From: Treponema sp.
Lineage (GTDB): Bacteria > Spirochaetota > Spirochaetia > Treponematales > Breznakiellaceae
Direction of reading: 5' to 3'
Assembly: GCA_009780285.1 (NCBI GenBank)
Contig: WRAL01000013.1
Location: 1-13,227 of the forward strand
DNA: 13,227 bases
The position numbers and the translations under genes were made by a program. The notes below the pieces were generated by a model. The model saw only the letters and a list, made by a program, of their open reading frames with translations, was not told the DNA's origin and did not search any database. Positions 6,525 through 13,227 of this stretch are shown in pieces (within the stretch, counting starts at the first letter, position 1; the number at the start of each line of letters is the position of its first letter).

Positions 6525-7649
6525 CTAGATTCTTTGCAGCATCTCGGTGATTTGCGCCGATGGCCCGTTCGCGCTCTGGAATTGCTTCAGCGTGTCCAGC
6601 GCCTCCTGCCTTTCGCCTAGTTTAATCAGGCAGCTGACAAGCTCGGCGACGACCCTTTGGTTGCTGGGCTCGCGGGCCAGAAGGACGCGCAGCCTCTGCG
6701 ACGCGTCCAAAAAGTCGCGCCGTTCCTTGGACACCAGGGCGATGCCCAGGGCCGCGTAGACGTCGAAGCCGACGGCCAGCGCGCGGTCGTAGAAATCCCG
6801 CGCGACCTCAAGCTCGCCCATGCTCCTGTGCGCGTCGCCGGAGCGGGTAAGGATTTCCTTGTTGTCCGGCTCCTGCTCCAAGAGGAGCTTCCAGTAGCGC
6901 AGCGCGTCGCCGTGCCGGCTCATCCCTCGGTAGCAGTCCGCCAGGCCGAAAATCGCGTAAAAATTGCGAGGCTCCCTTTTCAGGACCAGCTCGAAGGGCT
7001 GGACTCCCTCGGCGAAGGTTTTCAGCTTGCGGTGGCAGTTTCCTATGGAGGTAAGGACCCGCACGTCGGACTCTTTCAGGCTTAGCCGCGTCATCCTGTC
7101 CCAATAGGAAAGCGCCTCCCTGTATTCCTTGAAGTCGTAGTGCAGGTGCCCAAGGCCGGTGATCGCGTAGGGGTTGTCCGGCTCGATTTCCAGGACGCGC
7201 ATAAAGGCGGCCTTGGCCTTGGCGAAATCCTTGATCTTTCTGTAGGCGTTGGCGACGCGGGTAAGCACGGTGATGTTCCCCGAGTCGCTTTCAAGGTACT
7301 TTTCCCAGGCCTTGATCGCCTCCTCGTGCCGGTCCAGCGCCTTGAAGCAGTCCGCCAGGCCAAAAAGCGCGTAGGTGTTCCCGGGATGGCTTTCAAGGCA
7401 GCGCTGGTACAGCGCGATGGCCTGCGCGCTGTCGCCCTGTTTGCGCGCCGCGTCGCCCAGGCCCACCAGCGCGTAGTTGTTGGCCGGGTCTATGGCGAGA
7501 ATGCTTTGGAAGCGTTCCCGTGCCTCGGCGAGCTTGTTTTCCCTAAGGAGCTTGTAGCCGGCCTTCGAGACGACGGAAATGTCCATCCGCGCGTCCTGCT
7601 CGCCCTCGGCGCCCTCGCGCTCCTGGGGGTGTTTTGTAATGTCACTCAT
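6525..7649 (-). CDS. Protein of ten tetratricopeptide repeats (374 aa)
   Basis: A soluble helical-repeat scaffold with no signal peptide, so presumably cytoplasmic. Its partner is unknown. After a polar N-terminal stretch of about 22 residues, ten TPR units of about 34 residues fill the protein (for example NYALVGLGDAARKQGD and TYALFGLADCFKALDR). Units alternate: the 3rd and 7th share YAxFGLADC, the 4th, 6th and 8th share an L-T-S/R core followed by a basic helix, giving a 68-residue super-period. I chose the ATG at 7649 because it overlaps the stop of the upstream gene by 8 bp (ATGAGTGA), the usual sign of translational coupling. A start at 7676 would add 9 residues lying inside that gene. 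The placement directly before rlmN suggests a common transcript, not necessarily a common function. Confidence 0.85.
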   Translation of the reverse strand: MSDITKHPQEREGAEGEQDARMDISVVSKAGYKLLRENKLAEARERFQSILAIDPANNYALVGLGDAARKQGDSAQAIALYQRCLESHPGNTYALFGLADCFKALDRHEEAIKAWEKYLESDSGNITVLTRVANAYRKIKDFAKAKAAFMRVLEIEPDNPYAITGLGHLHYDFKEYREALSYWDRMTRLSLKESDVRVLTSIGNCHRKLKTFAEGVQPFELVLKREPRNFYAIFGLADCYRGMSRHGDALRYWKLLLEQEPDNKEILTRSGDAHRSMGELEVARDFYDRALAVGFDVYAALGIALVSKERRDFLDASQRLRVLLAREPSNQRVVAELVSCLIKLGERQEALDTLKQFQSANGPSAQITEMLQRI

Positions 7650-8004
7650 CTGAAATAGCCTCGTCCTCGCGCGCAAGATTTCGTATGATAGCGGCCAGCC
7701 GCTCGAACAATGGCTCGCATTTGGCGCGATCCGGAGCCATCCAATACATGCGCAGCGCGTCTAGGAAGCGGTTCTGCGCCCTGTAGCTGTCGCCCACCCT
7801 GGAAAGCCCGTCGGAATAGCCGGTGGCCTCGAAAATCCGCCTGGCCGCCTCGACCTCGCCGGAATTAAAAAGCTCGTTCCCCCTGCGATTCAGCGCGACC
7901 TTCTGCGCGCTGGAAAGGCCCCGGCGAACGGAGGTTTTTGCGAAGCCGCCGGTATCCGAAAACCGGCTGAAAACTTTGTCGTAATCCACTTTTGCGTTGT
8001 TCAT
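7642..8004 (-). CDS. Small TPR-like protein of unknown function (120 aa)
   Basis: The central part (ELFNSGEVEAARRIFEATGY, then DGLSRVGDSYRAQNRFLDAL) looks like two TPR-type helical hairpins, preceded by a basic segment (FSDTGGFAKTSVRRGLSS). No signal peptide or membrane segment is visible. It heads the TPR-rlmN group and overlaps the next gene by 8 bp. The start is uncertain. The ATG at 8004 has TAGGAA just upstream and gives a compact protein. The ATG at 8079 has a stronger Shine-Dalgarno (AGGAAGG, 4 nt spacing) and would add 25 residues (MPRFAKLLSARLFFG and on), but it lies upstream of the predicted promoter. I do not recognise a named family; a helper of the ten-TPR protein is possible. 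Confidence 0.7.
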   Translation of the reverse strand: MNNAKVDYDKVFSRFSDTGGFAKTSVRRGLSSAQKVALNRRGNELFNSGEVEAARRIFEATGYSDGLSRVGDSYRAQNRFLDALRMYWMAPDRAKCEPLFERLAAIIRNLAREDEAISDE

Positions 8005-8017
8005 CGTTCCTACGTAA

Positions 8018-8046
8018 ATTCTAATGCCTGCGAGCCCAAAAAACAA
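8018..8046 (-). promoter_or_regulatory. Possible promoter for the TPR-TPR-rlmN group
   Basis: On the minus strand TTGTTT (8041-8046) and TAGAAT (8018-8023) are 17 bp apart. The start would fall near 8011, leaving only about 7 nt before the ATG at 8004, which is unusually short. If the upstream ATG at 8079 is used, this match is inside the gene and is probably not a promoter for it. Confidence 0.35.
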
Positions 8047-8095
8047 CCTCGCCGAAAGAAGCTTCGCGAATCGCGGCATTTTGCCTTCCTGACTA

Positions 8096-8132
8096 CAAAA
8101 CAAGCGAAAGCCCCAAAAATAACGCGCTTTCG
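8096..8132 (-). terminator. Possible intrinsic terminator of the dehydrogenase operon
   Basis: On the minus strand, downstream of the SDR gene, CGAAAGC (8126-8132) pairs with GCTTTCG (8105-8111) across a 14-nt loop and is followed by CTTGTTTTG. The stem is perfect but short and the T-tract is interrupted. Two further hairpins lie between it and the gene: 8206-8212/8216-8222 (AAAGGCT-TTA-AGCCTTT) and 8181-8187/8196-8202. Confidence 0.4.
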
Positions 8133-8232
8133 GCTCGTTTTTCCCTTTTCGCGCCCCTCTCCTTGCTCTACTGGCCGCGCGGAGTTTGCGAGGCGAAGCT
8201 CCCGTAAAGGCTTTAAGCCTTTCGCCCGGAGA

Positions 8233-9039
8233 TTATTTCAGCATATTCTGCCCGCCGGTAACCGGAATGGCCTGGCCGGTCTCGTACTGCTGTTCCACGC
8301 AGTAAAGGATCGCGCGGGCCACGTCCAAAGGCGCGCAGCCGCGTCCCATCGGCACCTTCGAAACGTAGGACTTTTTCACGTCTTCGATGCCTCGCGCGCC
8401 GGGAACCTTCCCCGCGCGAAGGTACTGCGCGAAAAGCCCTTTTTCAGGGTCCGACCAAAGCGGCCCCTCGAAAAAATTGCCCGGGCAAATCGCGTTTACC
8501 TTTATGCCGTCGTCCACAAGCTCCTTCGCGAAGGATTGGACAAGCCCGATGCCGCCGAACTTGCTTCCCGCGTAGGCGAAGTTTTTGTTGGAGCCTTCAA
8601 GCCCCGACTTCGAGTTAATCTCGATAATGTCGAAAATCCGCTCCGGATGCTCGGCCCTCTGGCGCCTCATCGCGGCGGCGGCGTGTTTGGCGCAAAGAAA
8701 AAAGGCCGTGTAGTTGACCCTTGTAACAAGCTCGAAGGTTTCCAGCGTCATCTCCTCGATGCCGCCGGCTTTAAGGATTCCGGCGTTCGAGACGAAAACG
8801 TCAAGACGGCCGAATTTTTCCATCGTCCGATCGACAAGGCTTTTGACCTGCGCCTCGCTCGTAACGTCAACGGCGCAGGCCCAGCCGCCGAAGCCCTCGG
8901 CGGCGCGCAGGGCAAGCTCGTGATTGATGTCCGCGACGACGATCCGCGCGCCCTCCTCGGCCAGGCAGCGCGCGATGCCCTCGCCGAAACCCTGCGCCGC
9001 GCCGGTTACTACGACGACTTTGTCCTGCAAACGTTTCAT
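8233..9039 (-). CDS. SDR-family sorbitol-6-phosphate 2-dehydrogenase-like oxidoreductase (268 aa)
   Basis: Probably oxidises a polyol (phosphate) to a ketose (phosphate) with NAD. The closest family I recognise is SrlD/SorD, sorbitol-6-phosphate to fructose-6-phosphate, based on the shared INSKSG, KFGGxGLxQS, KVPxxRGC and TGQxIxVTGGQ segments. The Rossmann motif TGAAQGFG is at 12-19, Asp37 at the end of the second strand favours NAD, NAG is at 85-87, and the catalytic residues are Ser143, Tyr156 and Lys160 (YAGSK). The start at 9039 was chosen because it begins the Rossmann fold and lies 4 bp after the stop of the preceding gene. A longer frame to 9171 would only overlap that gene. The Shine-Dalgarno (GAGG) is weak, suggesting coupling. 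It is the last gene of the operon. The true substrate is uncertain. Confidence 0.85.
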   Translation of the reverse strand: MKRLQDKVVVVTGAAQGFGEGIARCLAEEGARIVVADINHELALRAAEGFGGWACAVDVTSEAQVKSLVDRTMEKFGRLDVFVSNAGILKAGGIEEMTLETFELVTRVNYTAFFLCAKHAAAAMRRQRAEHPERIFDIIEINSKSGLEGSNKNFAYAGSKFGGIGLVQSFAKELVDDGIKVNAICPGNFFEGPLWSDPEKGLFAQYLRAGKVPGARGIEDVKKSYVSKVPMGRGCAPLDVARAILYCVEQQYETGQAIPVTGGQNMLK

Positions 9040-9043
9040 AGGA

Positions 9044-10312
9044 TCAAGCCTCGCTTGCCGTAATCGCCGTGGCTTGGGACAAAAGGTATTTTTCGCAGGC
9101 GGCGCTCCAAAGCCCGCCGTTCTCCCCGACCAATTGCGCAAGGCGCGCGAAAAGCGGCTGCGTTTGGCCAAGGCGCGCGAAGTCCGCGAGCGCGGTAAGC
9201 GGCATGGAAATTTGATTGTAAATCAGCTTTTTCCCGCCCGGAATGTTGGGAAGATTCAGAGTCGTCTCGGCCACCGCGTCAAGCCCGCCAATGTGGGTTA
9301 TCATCGCGGAAGGGTCGATTTTTTTCGCGGCCATCATTTCAAGGCTTTCGATAAGGTCGTCGGTGTTCCCGCCGGAATTTCCGGCAACATGAGTCGCGCC
9401 GTAGTGAACGGCGTAGAAATTCATCCTGGCCGAAAATTCCGGGTTCGTAGGCCCGGCGAAAAAGTTAAGGCAGCCATCGTAGGCAAGAATCGCGTCGGCC
9501 TGCTCCACGACCTGCGCGACGGGCGCGTAAACGAACACGTCGTCGTAGCCGGAGCCGCCGGAGGTTTCCATCAGCTTCGCATTGTCCGGCGAGTTTAGGT
9601 AAACAAGCCTAACGCCGTTTTTCGCGGCGCGCTCAGGCGAATAAATGCGCTCGGCCGATGCAAGGCGCGCCTCGTCAATGTCGGTAACGACTATCAAGGA
9701 CGGCCTGCGCGCGCAGTTGATCGCGTAGTCTATGGCGCCAAGGCCCATAGGCCCCGCGCCGGCCAAAATCGCCATCTTTCCGCCCTCGACTATTCCCATC
9801 AGGTGAACGTAGCTTCCGGGCTTCGTGTGATAATTTACGTGAAAGCCGCCGACGATGCAGCTCATAGGCTCGGCCAGCGAGCCGTGGTAGAACGCCTCGC
9901 CGCCGTAAGGAAGCAGGCAGCCGCGCTCCATGACCGCCGAGGGAATCACGACATAAGTCGCGCTGCCGCCTATATGCGCGAAGCTATAGCCCGGCGCGGC
10001 GTGAATGTTTTCCGGCATGTTCAAAGCAGGCTGGATCGCGAACTTGTCGCCGGGCTTAAACCGGCCGCGCCATTTAGCGCCCACCTCCACAAGCTCGCCG
10101 CAAAATTCATGGCCTATGATTATCGGATTCTGCGCCACGTCCGCAGGAACGCGCTTATGATCCGCGCCCTGTTTCGCCGCCTTGTGGGACGACATGCAAA
10201 TGCTGTCCGAAATAACCTTCGCAAGAATTTCGTCCTCGGCAATCGGCGGAAGCTCGAAAGCCTCCATGCGCAGATCGTCCCGGCCGTAAAGCCTTACGGC
10301 GATCGTTTTCAT
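9044..10312 (-). CDS. Zinc-dependent alcohol dehydrogenase family, L-sorbose-1-phosphate reductase-like (422 aa)
   Basis: A medium-chain dehydrogenase most like SorE, which interconverts L-sorbose 1-phosphate and glucitol 6-phosphate. Segments shared with SorE as I recall it include TAVRLYG-like at the N-terminus, NPIIIGHEFCGE, GAGPMG, NFFAGP, SGGNTDD and THIxGLDA. Probable zinc ligands are Cys39, His68, Glu69 and perhaps Glu148. The four-cysteine structural zinc loop is absent. The nucleotide-binding motif GAGPMG is at 185-190, and Asp211 after the second strand favours NAD. The ATG at 10312 overlaps the stop of the E1 gene (ATGA, 4 bp), which fixes the start better than the longer frame to 10417. 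Residues about 366-422 (SMPLTALADFARLG and on) extend past the end of SorE. The real substrate may be another ketose or polyol phosphate. Confidence 0.85.
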   Translation of the reverse strand: MKTIAVRLYGRDDLRMEAFELPPIAEDEILAKVISDSICMSSHKAAKQGADHKRVPADVAQNPIIIGHEFCGELVEVGAKWRGRFKPGDKFAIQPALNMPENIHAAPGYSFAHIGGSATYVVIPSAVMERGCLLPYGGEAFYHGSLAEPMSCIVGGFHVNYHTKPGSYVHLMGIVEGGKMAILAGAGPMGLGAIDYAINCARRPSLIVVTDIDEARLASAERIYSPERAAKNGVRLVYLNSPDNAKLMETSGGSGYDDVFVYAPVAQVVEQADAILAYDGCLNFFAGPTNPEFSARMNFYAVHYGATHVAGNSGGNTDDLIESLEMMAAKKIDPSAMITHIGGLDAVAETTLNLPNIPGGKKLIYNQISMPLTALADFARLGQTQPLFARLAQLVGENGGLWSAACEKYLLSQATAITASEA

Positions 10313-12780
10313 ATTCCGTTTTTCTCCCTGCGGATTTTTTCCACGTTCGTAAAATTCATTCGCGCGACGTGTCCCGGAAGCGGAAGTATTTTTTCGTTTA
10401 TCGCGTCCAGAATCCATCCGGGCTGGGGATAGTAATATTCCTCAAGCTCCGGGCAAGGGCAAATGACGTTAGGAGCGGCGACGACTACCGGCGGGCCGTC
10501 AAGCCAGTCAAAACAAAGCTCGGTGATGTTGCGCGCGAGATCGGAAACATGCGCGCCTCTTTCGCAAGCGTCGCTGACAAGAACCGCGCGGCCGGTTTTC
10601 TTCACCGATTCCATCACTTTTTCGTAATTAAAGGGAACAAGGCTGCGCGCGTCTATCACTTCCGCGCTAAGGCCGAATTTTTCCTCTAATTGCTTAGCCG
10701 CCTCAAGCGCAACGTAAAGCGTTGCGCCCACCGTCAGAATCGTTATGTCCTTTCCCTGCCTTTTTACCTCCGGCTCGCCGATGGGGATTTCATAGTAGCC
10801 TTCGGGAACCCCGCCCTCGTGAAAAAGCTCGCCGGTGTCGTAAAGCCTTTGCGATTCAAAAAACACCACGGGATCGGTGCCCGCAAGCGCGGCGTTCATA
10901 AGCCCTTTCGCGTCGTAAGGCGTGGCGGGAAAAACCACTTTAAGGCCGGGAATGTGCGCGGTAAGGGAAGTCCAGTCCTGCGCATGTTGCGCGCCGTATT
11001 TCGATCCTACCGAAACGCGCAGGACCACGGGCATGGCAAGCGCGCCGGCGCTCATCGCCTGCCACTTCGCAAGCTGATTGAAAACCTCGTCCCCTGCGCG
11101 GCCCAAAAAGTCGCAGTACATAAGCTCAGGGATCGCGCGCCCGCCGCAAAGCGCGTAGCCAACGGCCGCCGCGACTATCGTTCCCTCGGAAATGGGCGAA
11201 TTAAAAAAACGGTGATACGGAATCGATTCGGTAAGGCCGCCGTAAACGCCGAAGGCGCCGCCCCAATCCCTGTTGTCCTCGCCAAAGGCTATAAGAGTCG
11301 GGTCTTCGTAAAACTTGTCAATAATCGCTTCAAAAAGCGCGTCGCGAATATTGATCTGTTTTAGCTTGGAAATTTCCTTGCCGTCCTCGCCTATGGCCGA
11401 GCGGGATTTTGCCTTCAGCTTTTGCAGTCGGGAATTATCCTCCTTAGGCGCGCATACATCCGGCTCGCTCGCCTCCATGCGCGCGACGCTGCGATTTGAA
11501 AACATAAACCGGCGCACTCCGTCCGGATCTTTTTCCAGGTTCATGCGCGGGGATGCGCCGTCATCGATGGCAAGGCGCATGATCGCTGTGATTCTTTCCT
11601 TTATCTTTTCCTCGATGGCCTCAAGCTCGCCGGCTCCGGCGATTTTCGCGGAAACAAGCCCTTCCTTGAAGCTCTTGATCGAATCGACGTTTTGCCAGGC
11701 CTCGATTTCCTCCTTCGTGCGATAGGTCGAGGCGTCGGTCGCCGAGTGGCCGGCGAAACGGTAGGTAAGCGTGTCCAGAAGCGCCGGCCCTTTTCGCGCC
11801 TCGATTATCTTGCGCTTGCGCGCGAAGGCGTCGATCACGGCGAAGGGATTGTAGCCATCGACGCGCTCGGCGTGAAGCTGCGTGGGGGAAATGCCGGCGC
11901 CAACGCGCGCCAGCTCGCCGTAAGCCATGGTCTCGCCGGAAGTTTGCCCGCCCATTCCGTATTGATTGTTGAAAAAATTAAAAATGATCGGCAGGCCGCC
12001 GGAATGCGCCTCGTCCCAAAGCGAGGAGAACTGATCCTGCGCGGCAAAGTTCAGCGCCTCCCACACTGGGCCGCAGCCCAGCGACGCGTCCCCTATGTTG
12101 CAGACCACGATGCCGGGCTTTGCGTTTGAGCGCTTGTAAAGCGCGGCTCCTGTGGCGATGCCGGCCGAGCCGCCGACGATGGCGTTGTTCGGATAGATGC
12201 CGAAGGGCGTGAAAAAAACGTGCATGGAATTTCCAAGCCCGCGCGTGAAGCCGTTTTCCCGGCCGAAAAGCTCCGCCATGAATCCGTAAAGCAAAAAGTC
12301 CGAGGCAAGATCCTTTGCGCTGCCTGACTTGTTGCGCGGCTCGACTGCCGAGAGAAGCGCGCCGCCGTTAAAGGCTTTCATTATTTCGACAAGGGCGTTA
12401 TCGCTAAGTTTTTTGATCGCCGCGTAGCCCTTGGCAAGAACCTCGCCGTGGCTGCGATGCGATCCGAAAATTATGTCGTCGTCGCCAAGCGTGTAGGCCA
12501 TTCCCACTGCGGCGGCTTCCTGCCCGGTGTACAGATGCGCAGGTCCTGTGTACACGTACTGGATGCCGTTGTACTGCTTCGTCGTTCGCACGGAATAAAG
12601 CATTCCCTCGAACTCGCGAATCATCTGCATGTCGTGAAAAATCCCAAGAAGATCGTCCTTGGAAAAACCTTTCGCGGACTGCGCGAAGGGTTTCTGATAG
12701 ACGTTAAGCGGAATGGGATCGAATTTGATTTCTCCGGCCGCGCGCGCTTTGGCGGGGTCTATAAACTGGTTCTTAGGCAT
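10309..12780 (-). CDS. Fused alpha-beta E1 of a 2-oxo acid dehydrogenase complex, thiamine-diphosphate dependent (823 aa)
   Basis: Decarboxylates a 2-oxo acid (or cleaves a ketone such as acetoin) and passes the acyl group to lipoyl-E2. Residues about 40-420 are the alpha half: GSHRSHGE (106-113), ThDP/Mg motif from Gly230-Asp231 to Asn271-Asn272, and the loop FAGHSATDASTYR (342-354) with His345. Residues about 475-810 are the beta half: FGEDN, SEGTIVAAAVGYAL with the conserved Glu532, His599 in GAQHAQ, and PGLKVVFPATPYDAKGL. A polar linker lies at about 430-475. The protein is longer than an alpha plus a beta subunit (usually about 330-360 and 325 residues), with an N-terminal arm and an insertion at about 137-165. 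AAGGAGG (12790-12796) precedes the ATG, which overlaps lpd by 8 bp. The substrate (pyruvate, branched-chain, acetoin or another 2-oxo acid) cannot be told from the motifs. Confidence 0.93.
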   Translation of the reverse strand: MPKNQFIDPAKARAAGEIKFDPIPLNVYQKPFAQSAKGFSKDDLLGIFHDMQMIREFEGMLYSVRTTKQYNGIQYVYTGPAHLYTGQEAAAVGMAYTLGDDDIIFGSHRSHGEVLAKGYAAIKKLSDNALVEIMKAFNGGALLSAVEPRNKSGSAKDLASDFLLYGFMAELFGRENGFTRGLGNSMHVFFTPFGIYPNNAIVGGSAGIATGAALYKRSNAKPGIVVCNIGDASLGCGPVWEALNFAAQDQFSSLWDEAHSGGLPIIFNFFNNQYGMGGQTSGETMAYGELARVGAGISPTQLHAERVDGYNPFAVIDAFARKRKIIEARKGPALLDTLTYRFAGHSATDASTYRTKEEIEAWQNVDSIKSFKEGLVSAKIAGAGELEAIEEKIKERITAIMRLAIDDGASPRMNLEKDPDGVRRFMFSNRSVARMEASEPDVCAPKEDNSRLQKLKAKSRSAIGEDGKEISKLKQINIRDALFEAIIDKFYEDPTLIAFGEDNRDWGGAFGVYGGLTESIPYHRFFNSPISEGTIVAAAVGYALCGGRAIPELMYCDFLGRAGDEVFNQLAKWQAMSAGALAMPVVLRVSVGSKYGAQHAQDWTSLTAHIPGLKVVFPATPYDAKGLMNAALAGTDPVVFFESQRLYDTGELFHEGGVPEGYYEIPIGEPEVKRQGKDITILTVGATLYVALEAAKQLEEKFGLSAEVIDARSLVPFNYEKVMESVKKTGRAVLVSDACERGAHVSDLARNITELCFDWLDGPPVVVAAPNVICPCPELEEYYYPQPGWILDAINEKILPLPGHVARMNFTNVEKIRREKNGI

Positions 12781-13227
12781 GGAACAGGGCCTCCTTTATG
12801 ATTTCCGCCACGGTTGGATGCGGAAAAATTATTTTTTTTATTTGCTCTACGCTCATTTGCCGGAAAAGGATCGCGGCCAGAGTCGAAACGATTTCCGAGG
12901 ACGGATTGCCCAGCATGTGCGCGCCGACAAGCCTGCCGTCCGCGACCACGAGCTTGCAAAGCCCTGCGCCGTCCTCGTTTTCGGCGAGGAAGCGCCCGGA
13001 ATACTGCATCGGAAGTTTTATCTCGGTCGCGTCTAGTCCGCGCGCCTTGGCGCTTTCCAAGGTTTCGCCTATGCCGGCGGCTTCGGGATTCGTGTAGATC
13101 ACCGACGGAATGGCGCCGTATTCCATTATCTCGCGCGCGCCTTGAATGTTGGCCACGGCGACTTCGGCCTCGCGATAGGCGACATGCGCGAGCATGTGCC
13201 GGCCGTTCGCGTCGCCGGCGGCGAAAA
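12773..13227 (-). CDS. lpdA: Dihydrolipoyl dehydrogenase (E3), C-terminal 151 residues, 5' end off the right edge
   Basis: E3 reoxidises dihydrolipoyl-E2 with NAD. The visible part starts in FAAGDANGRHMLAHVA, which matches the FAD-contacting GDxxG...LAHxA segment of the pyridine nucleotide-disulfide oxidoreductases. It continues through the dimerisation domain (IPSVIYTNPEAAGIGETL) to the active-site His-Glu motif in FPHPTVAEIIKEAL near the C-terminus. The FAD domain and the redox cysteine pair lie outside the window. The stop overlaps the E1 start by 8 bp, so E3 and E1 are translated from the same message. This makes E3 dedicated to this complex. No lipoyl-bearing E2 is in the window; it may lie upstream. 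Confidence 0.9.
   Translation of the reverse strand, partial: FAAGDANGRHMLAHVAYREAEVAVANIQGAREIMEYGAIPSVIYTNPEAAGIGETLESAKARGLDATEIKLPMQYSGRFLAENEDGAGLCKLVVADGRLVGAHMLGNPSSEIVSTLAAILFRQMSVEQIKKIIFPHPTVAEIIKEALFHA

Noticed and set aside
8536..9063. Plus-strand frames opposite the SDR and dehydrogenase genes (8536-9063, 8924-9598, 9803-10432)
   Set aside because: They are antisense shadows in GC-rich coding sequence; the minus-strand genes carry full catalytic motifs.

Overview
The window looks like a chromosomal segment from a GC-rich spirochaete, most probably a Treponema-type gut or host-associated bacterium. This is an inference. It rests on two tandem lipoproteins with BspA/Treponema-type leucine-rich repeats, a TPR/TPR/rlmN gene set, and an intergenic array of the palindromic repeat that appears in many genomes as spurious reading frames. 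No rRNA, tRNA, integrase or transposase gene was seen, so no species is claimed.

Layout. (1) Positions 1-1343, minus strand: 5' part of a large lipoprotein gene running off the left edge. It has a hydrophobic hairpin, a 36-bp tandem repeat and a very Ala-rich tail. (2) 1344-2124: about 780 bp without a gene, holding two good sigma70-type promoters pointing outward and, between them, a composite repeat array (two copies of a ~95-bp block around a ~146-bp tandem palindromic unit). (3) 2125-5412, plus strand: two paralogous surface lipoproteins, each with a lipobox, a short collagen-like Gly-X-Y stalk, a shared ~120-residue domain, then 18 and 10 leucine-rich repeats in a 129-bp (43-residue) super-repeat. 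(4) 5423-8004, minus strand: a translationally coupled trio of a small TPR-like protein, a ten-TPR protein and the 23S rRNA/tRNA methyltransferase RlmN. (5) 8233-13227, minus strand: a tightly packed operon of lpd (E3, 5' end off the right edge), a fused alpha-beta 2-oxo acid dehydrogenase E1 of 823 residues, an L-sorbose-1-phosphate reductase-like zinc dehydrogenase (SorE-like) and a sorbitol-6-phosphate dehydrogenase-like SDR (SrlD/SorD-like). The genes overlap by 8 and 4 bp, then are separated by 4 bp.

How the genes may work together. The right-hand operon is the most interesting metabolic unit. It joins two polyol/ketose-phosphate oxidoreductases, which in the enterobacterial sorbose pathway act in series, to E1 and E3 of a lipoamide-linked 2-oxo acid dehydrogenase complex. 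That suggests a dedicated catabolic route in which a sugar- or polyol-derived 2-oxo compound is oxidatively cleaved. The substrate cannot be read from the sequence, and E2 and transport genes are not in the window. The left half is a surface-exposed lipoprotein locus with coding and non-coding repeats that could support length variation.
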